NCBI RefSeq assembly: GCF_015265435.1
Contig: NZ_JABJWH010000005.1
Coordinates: forward strand, 62,001-126,000
Direction: 5' to 3'
Length of the DNA: 64,000 bases
Source of the DNA: Alloalcanivorax profundimaris
GTDB lineage: Bacteria; Pseudomonadota; Gammaproteobacteria; Pseudomonadales; Alcanivoracaceae
Shown here: positions 23,651-33,498 of the stretch, piece by piece
How positions within the stretch are numbered: position 1 is the stretch's first letter
How the letters are laid out: the number at the start of each line of letters is the position of its first letter
The notes under the pieces: model-generated
The model's input: the letters and a program-made list of their open reading frames with translations, nothing else
Database searches by the model: none
Told to the model about the DNA's origin: nothing
Position numbers and translations under genes: made by a program

Positions 23651-25051
23651 ATGGATATCAGCTCCGGATGGGATCTGGTGGTGCTGGGCAGCGGCCCCGG
23701 CGGGGAAGCGGCGGCCATGCAGGCGGCCAAGGGCGGCCTGCGGGTGGCGGTGATCGACCGCGGTGACCAGATCGGCGGCAACTGTACCCACTGGGGCACC
23801 ATTCCCTCCAAGGCGCTGCGTCACCAGGTGCGCCAGGTGATCCGCTCGCAGCGCAACCCGCTGCTGCGCGGCCTGATCAACCCCCGCCAGGTGCGCTGGC
23901 AGGATCTGATCAAACGTTCCGGGGAGGTGGTGGACGCCCAGGTCCAGGTGCGCGGGGATTTCTACATCCGCAACCGGGTCAAGGTGTTCGCCGGCCGGGG
24001 CGTGATCCAGGCCCCGGACCAGGTGCGCGTGGACGATGACGCCGGCCGCCAGTGGCTGCTGCACACCCGCAATATCCTGATCGCCACCGGTTCGCGGCCG
24101 TATCATCCCGAGGACGTGGATTTCGACCACCCCCGGGTGTACGACTCCGACTCCATCCTGCGCATGGATCACACGCCGCGCCACATCATCCTTTATGGCG
24201 CCGGCGTCATCGGTTGCGAGTACGCCTGCCTGTTCACCGGCCTGGGCATGCGCGTGGACCTGGTCAACAGCCGCGAGCATCTGCTGGATTTCCTGGACAC
24301 GGAAATCTCCGACGCGCTCAGCTACCACCTGCGCGAGCAGGGCGCCACCATCCGCCACAGCGAGCATTACAGCCGGGTGGTGGCCGATGACGACGGTGTC
24401 ACCCTGGAGCTGGAATCCGGCAAGCGGCTGCGCGCCGATGCCCTGCTGTGGAGCAACGGCCGTTCCGGCAACACCCAGGACATCGGCCTGGAGAACATCG
24501 GCCTGGAAGCCAACGGCCGGGGCCAGCTGGCCGTGGACGAGCGTTACCAGACCGCCGTGGAAGGCGTTTACGCGGTGGGCGACGTGGTGGGCTGGCCGTC
24601 CCTGGCCAGCGCCTCCTACGACCAGGGCCGTTTCTGCGCCGCCGGCATCGTCGACGGCGGCCCGGTGAAGCAGGTCACCGACGTGCCCACCGGCATCTAC
24701 ACCATCCCCGGCATCAGTTCCGTGGGCCGCACCGAGCAGGAGCTCACCGAGGCCAAGGTGCCCTACGAAGTGGGCCAGGCATTCTTCAAGAGCCTGGCCC
24801 GGGCGCAGATCACCGGGGAGCGGGTGGGCATGCTCAAGATCCTGTTTCACCGCGATACCCTGGCGGTGCTGGGCATTCACTGCTTCGGTTACCAGGCCAT
24901 GGAGATCGTGCACGTGGGGCAGGCGGTGATGCGCCAGCCGGCGCCCAATAACACCATCAACTATTTCATCGACACCACCTTCAATTACCCGACCATGGCC
25001 GAGGCCTATCGGGTGGCGGCGATCAACGGCATTAACCGGGTCAAGCGTTAG
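23651..25051 (+). CDS. sthA: Soluble pyridine nucleotide transhydrogenase
   Basis: The 466-residue flavoprotein transfers hydride between NADPH and NAD+. It has FAD-binding [21 protein letters not shown], then [17 protein letters not shown] where the second redox Cys of disulfide reductases is replaced (Thr), as is typical of SthA. A second Rossmann motif ([18 protein letters not shown]) and the C-terminal dimer domain ending [12 protein letters not shown] follow. ATG 23,651 has a GGGAGGCG site about 12 bases upstream. It is monocistronic and converges with the Smr-domain gene. Confidence 0.95.
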   Translation: MDISSGWDLVVLGSGPGGEAAAMQAAKGGLRVAVIDRGDQIGGNCTHWGTIPSKALRHQVRQVIRSQRNPLLRGLINPRQVRWQDLIKRSGEVVDAQVQVRGDFYIRNRVKVFAGRGVIQAPDQVRVDDDAGRQWLLHTRNILIATGSRPYHPEDVDFDHPRVYDSDSILRMDHTPRHIILYGAGVIGCEYACLFTGLGMRVDLVNSREHLLDFLDTEISDALSYHLREQGATIRHSEHYSRVVADDDGVTLELESGKRLRADALLWSNGRSGNTQDIGLENIGLEANGRGQLAVDERYQTAVEGVYAVGDVVGWPSLASASYDQGRFCAAGIVDGGPVKQVTDVPTGIYTIPGISSVGRTEQELTEAKVPYEVGQAFFKSLARAQITGERVGMLKILFHRDTLAVLGIHCFGYQAMEIVHVGQAVMRQPAPNNTINYFIDTTFNYPTMAEAYRVAAINGINRVKR

Positions 25052-25070
25052 AGGGCGTCGCGACGATTGC

Positions 25071-25664
25071 TTACCGCTGGGCGCGGCTGCGCTCGTAGAA
25101 GAACTCCCGGTTCTTCTGGCTGGCCACGTCGGTCTTGCGCAGCAGCACCAGGGTGACGCCGGCGCCGCCCTGGTTGGCCGGCGCGCTGTGGAAGGCCAGC
25201 ACCTGATCGAATTCCTCCAGCCAGTGCAGCACATAGCTTTTCAGCAGGGCGGGGCGCTCGCTGTGCTGGCCCTTGCCATGGTTGATCAGCACCGTGCGCA
25301 GACCGCTCTGCTGGGCCTCGCGGATGAACAGGTAGACCTGATCGCGGGCGTCCGCCAGCCGCACCCGGTGCAGGTCCAGCCGCGCCTGGGGTTCGTACTT
25401 GCCGAGCCGCAGCTTGCGGAACACGCCTTCCTGCACGCCGTTCTTCTTGAGGCCGACGATGTCATAGGGATCGGCCTGGGGCACGCGCTCGGGCAGGGAA
25501 AGGGGGTTGGGGTCCCGGTTGGGCCGGGCGGTGGCGGACGCGCGCCGCAGGCGCTGGGCCAGGGTCGGCTCGCGGCGCCGCTCCGGGTGCACGCGGTCGT
25601 CTTCCTTGAGGGGCGCCACGCCGGTCATTTCGCGTTGGAACAGGTCGTCGTCATAGTCGCCCAT
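25071..25664 (-). CDS. Smr-domain protein (SmrA/YdaL type)
   Basis: The 197-residue protein has a charged N-terminal region and a C-terminal Smr domain (about residues 105-190): LDLHRVRLADAR, the HGKG motif (about residue 137) and APANQGGAGVTLVLL. Smr domains are nucleic-acid binding and often nick DNA or cleave RNA; the stand-alone form here is the SmrA type. ATG 25,664 follows AGGAGGCGACG. No operon partner is seen. Confidence 0.88.
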   Translation of the reverse strand: MGDYDDDLFQREMTGVAPLKEDDRVHPERRREPTLAQRLRRASATARPNRDPNPLSLPERVPQADPYDIVGLKKNGVQEGVFRKLRLGKYEPQARLDLHRVRLADARDQVYLFIREAQQSGLRTVLINHGKGQHSERPALLKSYVLHWLEEFDQVLAFHSAPANQGGAGVTLVLLRKTDVASQKNREFFYERSRAQR

Positions 25665-25825
25665 GGCTCGTCGCCTCCTACATGCCCTCAAGGAACCCTT
25701 CATACTAGAGGCACTTAAACCGCAATGCCATGGAAGGCGGCGTGAAAGGGCTTGCGAAAACAGCGGCAAAAGCCGCCCCACGGAGCAGTGAACTGCCCCG
25801 TCGACGGACCCGGCCGGGGGAGGGG

Positions 25826-25996
25826 TCAGTGCGGCTGGCGCTGGGCGCGGGCTCGGCCCATGGGGGCGTCGTCCGCGTCGTCGACCTGGTGGCGCTGTTT
25901 CTTGGCGTCCCGTTTACGGCGTTCCTTGCTGACGACCCGTTTGTGCTCTTCTTCCCACTCGCGGGCGTCGTAGTCATCAAAGTGGCGACGACTCAT
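25826..25996 (-). CDS. Small highly charged protein, unknown
   Basis: A 56-residue open frame beginning MSRRHFDDYDAREWEEEH, then a Lys/Arg-rich centre (VSKERRKRDAKKQRH) and an acidic patch DDADDAP. The alternating acid and base blocks, codon bias like the neighbours, and location in a gap otherwise empty suggest a genuine gene; it is just too small for most finders. The ribosome site is weak. I do not recognise a function; such proteins are often ribosome- or nucleic acid-associated. Confidence 0.55.
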   Translation of the reverse strand: MSRRHFDDYDAREWEEEHKRVVSKERRKRDAKKQRHQVDDADDAPMGRARAQRQPH

Positions 25997-26100
25997 CGTT
26001 CACTACTCTTAAAGCTGGGTTAGGGTGGGATGATTCCCACCCCTATATAGCACCGAATTCCGACACGGAGAAGGCACCCGCCCAACAAAAAAACGCTTTT

Positions 26101-26853
26101 TCAGCGGCCGTAGTGCTGGTCCAGGTAGTCGAGAATGCGTTCCGACTCGAACAGCTCCTCGCCGTTGTTCGGGTCGATCAGATAGGGCACCGCCACCCGG
26201 CCGGCCCGGGCCATCAGTTCCTGGCGGTGGCGCTGGGTGGGCAGGTATTGCATTTCCAGGGCGTTGCGCACCGGCGGCAGCACCCAGTCCTGCCACTGGT
26301 CGCGGCCACACTGGCGCACCAGGTAGGGAATCTGCATTTCGCACAGGCGCTCGCGCACCAGACGCGCGAACGGGCTGCCCTCGAAGGAGTAGAGGATCAG
26401 CGGCTGCTCCGGCACCGCCGCGTCGCGGGCGCGCAGGCCGTGGCCGGCGCGCGGCACGGAGGCCGCCAGGGAAGCGGCGGTGCGTGCCCGCAGCCGCCAG
26501 CCGCCCGGCGCCGTCCGGCCGCCGTATTCCCGATACAGGTAGTCGATGATGTCGGCGGATTCGTACATCGCCACGCCGGTGTTGGGGTCCATCAGATAGG
26601 GAAACAGCTGCTTGCCACCCAGTTTTTCCACCAGCGGCCGGTAGCGGTCGCCACCCTTGGGGCAGGGGTAGGTGAGCACGTCCAGATCCACGTCGGTGAG
26701 GGCCTCGCGCACCAGGCGGCAGAACGGGCAACCTTCCATATCGTAGAGTTCCAGCGGCTCCGCCGGCTGGCGGGCGGCGCCTCGGGTGGCGATGCCACGG
26801 CCCTGCTGGGCCAGGGTGGAGGCCAGGGAACGGGCCACGTCCAGGGAATGCAT
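26101..26853 (-). CDS. Tandem glutathione S-transferase N-terminal-domain protein
   Basis: The 250-residue protein is two GST_N/thioredoxin-like units: the first (about residues 34-112) with the redox-type motif EGCPFCRLV and [20 protein letters not shown], the second (about 150-248) with EGSPFARLV in the same position and [20 protein letters not shown]. The active-site Cys pair is kept only in the first copy. There is no GST C-terminal helical domain. Plant chloroplast and bacterial relatives with this layout exist. It may be a disulfide or glutathione-linked reductase, but the reaction is unknown. Confidence 0.82.
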   Translation of the reverse strand: MHSLDVARSLASTLAQQGRGIATRGAARQPAEPLELYDMEGCPFCRLVREALTDVDLDVLTYPCPKGGDRYRPLVEKLGGKQLFPYLMDPNTGVAMYESADIIDYLYREYGGRTAPGGWRLRARTAASLAASVPRAGHGLRARDAAVPEQPLILYSFEGSPFARLVRERLCEMQIPYLVRQCGRDQWQDWVLPPVRNALEMQYLPTQRHRQELMARAGRVAVPYLIDPNNGEELFESERILDYLDQHYGR

Positions 26854-26929
26854 GGGGGTCTCCTGTTACGGTTTGCGGGATACCCTGAGGCCGCCTTGGC
26901 CGGCTTGCAATGGCCGTTGCGCCGGGGGG

Positions 26930-26991
26930 ATCGCGGCTGAAGCCGCTCCTACAGCGCGCATGGAACCCGTAGGAGCGGCTTCAGCCGCGAT
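26930..26991. repeat. Inverted pair of GTAGGAGCGGCTTCAGCCGCGAT repeats
   Basis: Facing copies at 26,930-26,952 and 26,969-26,991 sit in the 298-base gap between the divergently transcribed tandem-GST gene and the fad operon. Apart from this pair I see no feature in the gap other than a plausible leader for the thiolase gene. Confidence 0.85.
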
Positions 26992-27151
26992 CCGCGATGC
27001 GCTGGCCGTTCCGCTCAGCCGGCCTGAGCACTCCCGTCATTGTCGCCGCCCCGGCCCTGGGGCACTCTGGCCGCCTGCTTTTCATCGACGCCGGTGCCCG
27101 GGCCCCGCCCGCGCCGCGCCGGTTACTGCCCAAGGCGAGAGGAAAGGTTAC

Positions 27152-28363
27152 ATGACCGAAGCCTATATTTACGACGCTATCCGTACCCCGCGGGGGCGCG
27201 GCAAGAGAGACGGCTCCCTGCACACCGTCAAGCCGCTGGACCTGGTGGTGGGCCTGATCGACGAAGTGCGCGAGCGCTTCCCCGACATGGACGTGAACCG
27301 CATCGACGACGTGCTGCTCGGCGTGGTCACGCCGGTGGGCGACCAGGGTGCCTGCATCGCCAAGACCGCCGCCCTGGCCGCCGGCCTGCCGGACACCGTG
27401 GCCGGCTATCAGCTCAACCGGTTCTGTGCCTCCGGCCTGGAAGCGGTCAATACCGGCGCCCAGAAAGTGGCGTCCGGCTGGGACGACCTGATCCTGGCCG
27501 GCGGCGTGGAAGCCATGAGCCGCATTCCCATGGGCTCCGACGGCGGTGCCTGGGCCATGGACCCGATCACCAACTACGAGACCGGCTTCGTGCCCCAGGG
27601 CATCGGCGCCGATCTGATCGCCACCATCGAGGGCTTCTCCCGCCGCGACGTGGACGAGTTCGCCGCCGAGTCCCAGGCGCGCGCCGCCAACGCCTGGGAA
27701 AAAGGCTATTTCCAGCGTTCCGTGGTGCCGGTCAAGGACCGCAACGGCATGGCGGTGCTGGAACAGGACGAGCACGTGCGCCCCGGCACCACCGCCGACA
27801 AGCTCGGTGAACTGAATCCTTCCTTCGCGGTGATGGGCGAAATGGGCGGCTTCGACGCCGTGGCCCTGCAGAAGTACCACTCCGTGGAAAAAATCGACCA
27901 CGTGCACACCGGCGGCAACTCCTCCGGCATCGTCGACGGCGCCGCCCTGGTGGTGCTGGGCAACGAGCAGGTGGGCAAGGACTACGGCATGAAGCCGCGC
28001 GGCCGCATCGTCGCCACCGCCATCAGCGGCGCCGACGCCACCATCATGCTCACCGGCCCGGCGCCGGCCTGCCGCAAGGTGCTCAAGAAAGCCGGCATGA
28101 CCGTGGATCAGATGGACCTGGTGGAAATCAACGAGGCGTTCGCCTCCGTGGCCATGCGTTTCATGAAGGACATGGGCCTCGACCACGACAAGGTCAACGT
28201 CAACGGTGGCGCCATCGCCATGGGCCACCCGCTGGGCGCCACCGGCGCCATGATCCTGGGCACCGCGCTGGATGAACTGGAGCGCCGCGACAAGAAATAC
28301 GCGCTGTGCACCCTGTGCGTGGGCGGCGGCATGGGCATCGCCACCATCATCGAGCGTCTGTAA
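27152..28363 (+). CDS. Acetyl-CoA acyltransferase (thiolase), FadI/FadA type
   Basis: The 403-residue enzyme performs the last, thiolytic step of fatty-acid beta-oxidation. The acylated Cys is in [12 protein letters not shown] (about residue 92); the other catalytic His/Cys are in [21 protein letters not shown] and [13 protein letters not shown] 27,152 follows AGAGGAAAGG. The following 3-hydroxyacyl-CoA dehydrogenase gene starts 18 bases later, so these encode the two chains of one trifunctional complex. The thiolase-first order is that of fadIJ, not fadBA. Confidence 0.92.
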   Translation: MTEAYIYDAIRTPRGRGKRDGSLHTVKPLDLVVGLIDEVRERFPDMDVNRIDDVLLGVVTPVGDQGACIAKTAALAAGLPDTVAGYQLNRFCASGLEAVNTGAQKVASGWDDLILAGGVEAMSRIPMGSDGGAWAMDPITNYETGFVPQGIGADLIATIEGFSRRDVDEFAAESQARAANAWEKGYFQRSVVPVKDRNGMAVLEQDEHVRPGTTADKLGELNPSFAVMGEMGGFDAVALQKYHSVEKIDHVHTGGNSSGIVDGAALVVLGNEQVGKDYGMKPRGRIVATAISGADATIMLTGPAPACRKVLKKAGMTVDQMDLVEINEAFASVAMRFMKDMGLDHDKVNVNGGAIAMGHPLGATGAMILGTALDELERRDKKYALCTLCVGGGMGIATIIERL

Positions 28364-28381
28364 GGACCCAACGGAGAGAGA

Positions 28382-30547
28382 ATGACCATGAGTGAATCGA
28401 CTATCCGCTGGGAACAGGACGCGGACAACATCGTTACCCTGATCCTGGACGATCCCCAGCAATCCGCGAACACCATGAACGAGCGCTACATGCGCTCCAT
28501 GGAAGAAACCGTGACCCGCCTGGAAAAAGAGAAGGACGACATCGCCGGGGTGATCATCACCTCCGCCAAGAGCACCTTCTTCGCCGGCGGCGACCTGCGT
28601 GATCTGGCCAAGGTGACCAAGGAAAACGCGCCGCAATTCGCCAAGGGCGTGGAAGCCGGCAAGGCGCAGCTGCGCCGCCTGGAAACCCTGGGCAAACCGG
28701 TGGTGGCGGCGCTCAACGGCACCGCCCTGGGCGGGGGCCTGGAAATCGCGTTGGCCTGCCATCACCGCGTGGCCCTGGACAACCCCAAGGCCCAGTTCGG
28801 CTTTCCGGAAGTGACCCTTGGCCTGCTGCCCGGCGCCGGTGGCGTGGTGCGCAGCGTGCGCATGCTGGGCATCCAGGACGCCCTGATGCAGGTGCTGATG
28901 CAGGGCCAGCGGCTCAAGGTGGCCAAGGCCAAATCCCTGGGCATCATCGATGAGGTGGCCGACAGCGAGGACGACATGCTGGCCAAGGCCCGCGAGTGGA
29001 TCAAAGCCAATCCCAAGGCCAAGCAGCCCTGGGACGAAAAAGGCTTCAAGATCCCCGGCGGCACCCCCAGCACTCCGGCGTTCGCCCAGAACCTGCCGGC
29101 GTTCCCGGCCAACCTGCGCAAGCAGCTCAAGGGCGCCAACTACCCGGCGCCGCGCAACATCATGGCCGCCGCCGTGGAAGGCGCCCAGGTGGGCTTCGAC
29201 GACGCCCTCACCATCGAAGGCCGTTACTTCGTGGAACTGGCCCGTGGCCAGGTGGCGAAGAACATGATCAACGCCTTCTTCTTCAACCTGCAGGCGATCA
29301 ACGCCGGCGCCAGCCGTCCCCAGGACGTGCCCAAGTACAAGGCGGAAAAAGTGGCGGTGCTGGGCGCTGGCATGATGGGCGCGGGCATCGCCTACGTCAC
29401 CGCCCGCTCCGGCGCCCAGGTGGTGCTGAAGGACGTTTCCATGGAGAACGCCGAGCGTGGCAAGGGTTACTCCGAGAAGCTGCTCGACAAGGAAGTGTCC
29501 AAGGGCAAGATGAGCAAGGAGAAAAAAGAAGAAATTCTCGCGCGCATCACCCCGGCCGCCGACGCCAAGGATCTGGAAGGCGTGGACTTCGTGATCGAGG
29601 CGGTGTTCGAGAACACCGAACTCAAGCACAAGGTGTTCCAGGAAATCGAGGACGTGGTCAAGCCGGACGCGGTGCTCGGCTCCAACACCTCCACGCTGCC
29701 GATCACCGGCCTCGCCGAGGGCGTGAAAAAGCAGGACAACTTCATCGGCATCCACTTCTTCAGCCCGGTGGACAAGATGCCGCTGGTGGAAATCATCCGC
29801 GGCAAGAACACCAGCGACGAAGTGCTCGCCAAGGTGTTCGACTACACCCTGCAAATCAAGAAAACCCCCATCGTGGTACACGATTCCCGGGGCTTCTTCA
29901 CCAGCCGCGTGATCGGCACCTTCATCAACGAGGCCATCGCCATGGTCGGTGAAGGGCAGAACGCCAACTCCATCGAGCAGGCCGCCACCCAGGCCGGCTA
30001 TCCGGTGGGCGCGCTCAAGCTGATCGACGAGATCAACATGAAGCTGTCCCTGAAGATCGCCGGCGAATACAAGGAAGCCGCCGAGAAGGAAGGCACCCAG
30101 CCCCAGCGTCATCCGGCCCTGGCGGTGATGGAGAAAATGGTCAACGACCTGGATCGCCCCGGCAAGCTGGACGGCAAGGGCTTCTACGAGTACCCGGAAG
30201 GCGGCAAGGCGCACCTGTGGCCGGGCCTGAAAGAGCAATTCCCGGCCAAGGACCCGATCCCGTTCCAGGACATGCAGGAGCGCATGATGTTCGCCGAGGC
30301 CATCGAAACCGTGAAGTGCTTCGAGGAAGGCGTGATCGATTCGGTGGGCGACACCAACATCGGCTCCATCTTCGGCATCGGTTTCCCGGCCTGGACCGGC
30401 GGCGTGGTGCAGTACATGAACCAGTACGAAGGTGGCCTGCGCGGCTTCGTGGCCCGTGCCCAGGAATTGGCCAACACCTACGGCGAGCGCTTCACGCCGC
30501 CGAAGCTGCTGGTGGAAAAAGCGGAAAAAGGCGAGATCTTCAAATAA
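28382..30547 (+). CDS. Fatty oxidation complex alpha chain, FadJ/FadB type
   Basis: The 721-residue protein joins an N-terminal enoyl-CoA hydratase (about residues 1-300; [26 protein letters not shown] and [14 protein letters not shown] with the catalytic Glu residues) to a 3-hydroxyacyl-CoA dehydrogenase. The dehydrogenase starts near residue 322 with [14 protein letters not shown], and has [18 protein letters not shown] 28,382 has GGAGAGAG six bases upstream. With the thiolase it performs three steps of beta-oxidation. A strong terminator follows. Given the likely alkane-degrading lifestyle, this is probably a main beta-oxidation operon, though the genome may have others. Confidence 0.92.
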   Translation: MTMSESTIRWEQDADNIVTLILDDPQQSANTMNERYMRSMEETVTRLEKEKDDIAGVIITSAKSTFFAGGDLRDLAKVTKENAPQFAKGVEAGKAQLRRLETLGKPVVAALNGTALGGGLEIALACHHRVALDNPKAQFGFPEVTLGLLPGAGGVVRSVRMLGIQDALMQVLMQGQRLKVAKAKSLGIIDEVADSEDDMLAKAREWIKANPKAKQPWDEKGFKIPGGTPSTPAFAQNLPAFPANLRKQLKGANYPAPRNIMAAAVEGAQVGFDDALTIEGRYFVELARGQVAKNMINAFFFNLQAINAGASRPQDVPKYKAEKVAVLGAGMMGAGIAYVTARSGAQVVLKDVSMENAERGKGYSEKLLDKEVSKGKMSKEKKEEILARITPAADAKDLEGVDFVIEAVFENTELKHKVFQEIEDVVKPDAVLGSNTSTLPITGLAEGVKKQDNFIGIHFFSPVDKMPLVEIIRGKNTSDEVLAKVFDYTLQIKKTPIVVHDSRGFFTSRVIGTFINEAIAMVGEGQNANSIEQAATQAGYPVGALKLIDEINMKLSLKIAGEYKEAAEKEGTQPQRHPALAVMEKMVNDLDRPGKLDGKGFYEYPEGGKAHLWPGLKEQFPAKDPIPFQDMQERMMFAEAIETVKCFEEGVIDSVGDTNIGSIFGIGFPAWTGGVVQYMNQYEGGLRGFVARAQELANTYGERFTPPKLLVEKAEKGEIFK

Positions 30548-30574
30548 CAAAAAAGCCGCTTCCCGCGACCCCGG

Positions 30575-30602
30575 AGCCCCGCCGCAAGGCGGGGCTTTTT
30601 TT
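30575..30602 (+). terminator. Terminator of the fad operon
   Basis: Stem AGCCCCGCC/GGCGGGGCT with a four-base loop, followed by seven T residues, 27 bases after the fadJ-like stop. Confidence 0.9.
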
Positions 30603-30672
30603 GGGGTCATCGCGCCCCGGCTGGAACGAGACTTCCCGTCAAAGCGCGATGAACTTTTTTGTTGCCATCTTC

Positions 30673-30695
30673 ATCGCGGCTAAAGCCGCTCCTAC
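30673..30695. repeat. Single GTAGGAGCGGCTT(T)AGCCGCGAT repeat
   Basis: One 23-base copy (ATCGCGGCTAAAGCCGCTCCTAC) in the gap between the fad terminator and nitH. Confidence 0.75.
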
Positions 30696-30740
30696 AGCAA
30701 TAGACCGACCTACGGAGCCGCGCGGGATGCTACCTCGTAG

Positions 30741-30847
30741 CGTGTCGTCGTGGTCCCCCTTCCGGGACCCTGTTTGACAGGATGTCAAACCGGGAGCCCC
30801 CAGGGACGGGTTCACGGCGTTCCCGGAAGGGGGACCACGACGACACG
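30741..30847. repeat. Long palindromic element with 27-bp arms
   Basis: Bases 30,741-30,767 and 30,821-30,847 are perfect inverted repeats of 27 bp (starting CGTGTCGTCGTGGTCCCCC). The 53-base interior holds a smaller palindrome, TTTGACA-GGA-TGTCAAA, at 30,773-30,789. No protein is coded. It looks like a mobile or repetitive palindromic element, similar in style to small non-autonomous repeats of marine gammaproteobacteria. It lies 52 bases from the stop of nitH. Confidence 0.7.
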
Positions 30848-30899
30848 CGGTCCTGATGGAGGGGGCGGCCTTGTTTCCCGCGAAGGCGCGCGCTCTTTC

Positions 30900-32174
30900 T
30901 CAGGCGATGCCGGCCAGGTATTGCTCGCGCAGGGGCAGCTGTGCCGTCTCGATGTGATCCACCAGATGCTCGGCGTCCTCGGCGATGGCGTAGATGCGCC
31001 CGGAGCCCCAGGTGTGCAGCCACGGCAGGCCCAGGAAATACAGCCCCGGGCTGGCGGTGACGCCGCGCCGGTGCTTCGGATAGCCGCTGGCGTCGAACGC
31101 CGGGGCGTCGATCCAGGAGAAGTCCGGCGCGTAGCCGATGCACCAGATCACGGCGGCGATGCCTTCCGCTTCCAGATCCAGTTCCCGCTCCGCGTCCCGG
31201 GGCGGTTCCCACACCGGCTCATAGGGGGCCTCCGCCGGCGCCTCGATGCCCTGGCGGGCGATATGGTCGTCGATGCTTTTCTTGATGCGGGCGTTGGTGG
31301 CGTCGGCCTGGTCCAGGTTGTTGGTCAGGTCATCGCCGAAGCGGGCGTGCCCGGATGCAATGTTCTCCAGCCGGCCGTGCAGGCGCATGCCCTCCAGGGC
31401 GAAGCGGCGCAGGTCGATGTCGCGGCCGCCGTCGCGGCCGGTGACATAGTGGTTGGCCTTGGCGCGCACCTGTTCCTCGGTGAGGTGTTCCTGCACCGGA
31501 ATCCGGTAGTGGCCCATGTCGTCCAGCCAGTCCACCACGTCGCGGCCGCGATAAAAGCGCGACACCCGGGGCGCCGGGCCCACCGCCAGATGCACCCGGC
31601 GGCCGGCCAGGTGCAGGTCCTCGGCGATCTGGCAGCCGGACTGGCCGGTGCCCACCACCAGCACCGCGCCCTCCGGCAGGGCCGCCGGGTTGCGGTAGGC
31701 GGAGGCGTCCACCTGCTCGATAGCGGGCGGCAGCCGCCGGGCGTAGTCCGGCACCTTGGGGCGGTGATAGCTGCTCACCGCCATCACCACCTGGTCGGCG
31801 GTGAGCGGGCCGCGATCGGTGTCCAGGCGGTAGCCGCCCACCGGCAGGGCGCGCACCGCCTGGACGGTGATGCCCTCGATCAAGGGCGGCTCGAAGGAGG
31901 CGCGGAAACGCTCCATCCAGGCGACGATTTCCTCCTTGACCATGAAGCCGTGGGGATCGTCGCCGTCATAGGGATGGTCCGGCAACTGGCACTGCCAGTT
32001 CGGCGTGACCAGGCAGAAGCTGTCCCAGCGCTGGTTTTTCCAGGCGTGGAAGGCCTCTTCCTTTTCCAGCACCAGGTGCTCGATGTGCCGTTGCTGGAGC
32101 AGGTAACTGGTGGACAGGCCGGCCTGGCCGCCGCCCACCACGATTACCGGGTAATGACGTTTGGCGAAGGTCAT
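30900..32174 (-). CDS. nitH: Nit1C flavin-dependent oxidoreductase (MSMEG_0569 family)
   Basis: The 424-residue flavoprotein has FAD-binding VIVVGGGQAGLSTSYLLQ at the N terminus, a second Rossmann VLVVGTGQSGCQIAEDL (about residue 170) for NAD(P)H, and a C-terminal GLYFLGLPWLHTWGSGRI. It belongs to the flavin-containing monooxygenase-like group that is found only with Nit1C clusters. Start codon overlaps the nitG stop by four bases (ATGA). It is the last gene of the run. The reaction is not known; in the cluster it may oxidise a nitrogen compound. Confidence 0.85.
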   Translation of the reverse strand: MTFAKRHYPVIVVGGGQAGLSTSYLLQQRHIEHLVLEKEEAFHAWKNQRWDSFCLVTPNWQCQLPDHPYDGDDPHGFMVKEEIVAWMERFRASFEPPLIEGITVQAVRALPVGGYRLDTDRGPLTADQVVMAVSSYHRPKVPDYARRLPPAIEQVDASAYRNPAALPEGAVLVVGTGQSGCQIAEDLHLAGRRVHLAVGPAPRVSRFYRGRDVVDWLDDMGHYRIPVQEHLTEEQVRAKANHYVTGRDGGRDIDLRRFALEGMRLHGRLENIASGHARFGDDLTNNLDQADATNARIKKSIDDHIARQGIEAPAEAPYEPVWEPPRDAERELDLEAEGIAAVIWCIGYAPDFSWIDAPAFDASGYPKHRRGVTASPGLYFLGLPWLHTWGSGRIYAIAEDAEHLVDHIETAQLPLREQYLAGIA

Positions 32175-32500
32175 GGGGTTTCCTCGTTGAAGGTGGAGGA
32201 CGGCGCCGGCGTGGCGGTGCCCACCCGGGTCACGGTGACGCGGGCATCCGGTCGGTCGGCGAATTGCCGGCCCCGGGTTTCCAGGGCCAGCAGCTGGCTG
32301 TCGGCGCTGGTGCAGCGGAAGCCGTACTTTTGCTCCACACGGTCGCCGGCCAGGGTCAGGGCGTCCCGGCTCAGGGCCAGGAACTCGGCCAACGGGTAGC
32401 TTTCGCCGGCGCGCAGAAAATCGTGAATGACCGTGGACGGCGAGTAGCAGCTTTGTTCGCTGCGGTCCGGCCAGCGCACGTCGAAATGCACTTCAGGCAT
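32171..32500 (-). CDS. nitG: Nit1C small conserved protein (MSMEG_0570 family)
   Basis: The 109-residue protein begins MPEVHFDVRWPDRSEQSCYSP and has YPLAEFLALSRDALTLAGDRV, the pattern of the MSMEG_0570 nitrogen-starvation-response family, which occurs only in these clusters. It overlaps nitF by eight bases and nitH by four. No catalytic residues can be named. Confidence 0.82.
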   Translation of the reverse strand: MPEVHFDVRWPDRSEQSCYSPSTVIHDFLRAGESYPLAEFLALSRDALTLAGDRVEQKYGFRCTSADSQLLALETRGRQFADRPDARVTVTRVGTATPAPSSTFNEETP

Positions 32501-33488
32501 GGTGACCTCCTTGATGGCGGGGTGGGGAAGAAGCGGAAAAGGGGCGGCCGATGTAAGGCGTGATGCGGTGATCCCAGAAAGGCGCGCGGCGGCCGTCCAG
32601 GGTCAGTTCCAGCCGGTCGCCGGCGGTGACCCGGCCCACCTCGGCCACCGCCAGGTCGCGGGCGCGGAAGCGGCGTGTCACCTCGGCGGCGCGGTCCGGC
32701 GCCACCGACAGCACGAAGCCGTAGCTGGGGAAGGCACGCAGCCAGCGTTCCAGTGGCACGCCGGGTGGCCGGGGCAGGGCATCCAGATCGAGCACCGCGC
32801 CCACGCCGGAGGCTTCCAGCAGCATCAGGGCGGTGCCCACCGGCCCGGCCATGGAAATGTCCTTGCCGGCCCGGCACAGGCCGTCCTCCGCCAGGCCGGG
32901 CAGGATCGCCAGGTCGCCGCGCAGGCGCGCTCCGGGAGCGTCGCTGCTGGCGTCCCAGTTGTCGCCCACGGCGCGGAAACGGCCGCGCAGGTCGCAGGCC
33001 ACCATCAGGGTGTCGCCGGGGCGGGCATCGAAACTGGTGAGCAGGGTCCCGGCCCGGCCCAGGATCGCCACCGACAGTTGCGGCCGGTCGCAGTGGGCGT
33101 TGCTGTGGCCACCCACCAGGGGCACGCCGTATTTGCCCGCCGCCTCGCGCAGGCCCGCCAGAATCGCCGCGCTCTGATCGTCGCCCCGGCTCCACAGGGC
33201 ATCGGTGACCGCCAGGGCGCGCCCGCCCATGGCGGCGATGTCGCTGACGTTCACCATCACGCCACAGTAGCCGGCGAAGAACGGCTCGGCGGCCACGAAC
33301 TCGTTGACGAAGCCCTCCATGGCCATCAGCAGAAAGCCGTCGCCGTCCGCCAGGGCGGCGGCATCGTCGCCCAGGGGCAGGTGGCCGCTGTCGAGGCCGG
33401 CCAGGCCGTCCATCACCGGGCGGATGTCGCCCTTGTGGCCGAACGCCGGCGCGGCGCGCAGGGCGTCCATCAGTGCCTCGAGGGTCAT
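32493..33488 (-). CDS. nitF: Nit1C AIR-synthase-like protein (sll0787 family)
   Basis: The 331-residue protein is of the PurM/SelD ATP-binding superfamily: GDDAAAL near residue 40 (ATP/Mg-binding Asp pair), VMVNVSDIAAMGGRAL and GHSNAHCDRPQLSVAILG. It differs from true PurM (see 20,257-21,300 here) by lacking the [10 protein letters not shown] signature. The family is confined to Nit1C clusters and probably activates a substrate with ATP. It starts ten bases after the nitE stop. Confidence 0.85.
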   Translation of the reverse strand: MTLEALMDALRAAPAFGHKGDIRPVMDGLAGLDSGHLPLGDDAAALADGDGFLLMAMEGFVNEFVAAEPFFAGYCGVMVNVSDIAAMGGRALAVTDALWSRGDDQSAAILAGLREAAGKYGVPLVGGHSNAHCDRPQLSVAILGRAGTLLTSFDARPGDTLMVACDLRGRFRAVGDNWDASSDAPGARLRGDLAILPGLAEDGLCRAGKDISMAGPVGTALMLLEASGVGAVLDLDALPRPPGVPLERWLRAFPSYGFVLSVAPDRAAEVTRRFRARDLAVAEVGRVTAGDRLELTLDGRRAPFWDHRITPYIGRPFSASSPPRHQGGHHA

Positions 33489-33498
33489 GACGGCGCCC

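Noticed and set aside
26981-30610. A very long open frame (about 1,200 codons) on the minus strand opposite the fad operon
   Set aside because: Third-position GC bias of the real genes leaves the antisense frame without stops. Its translation is rich in His, Gly and Ala with no domain, and the plus strand carries two clear enzymes.
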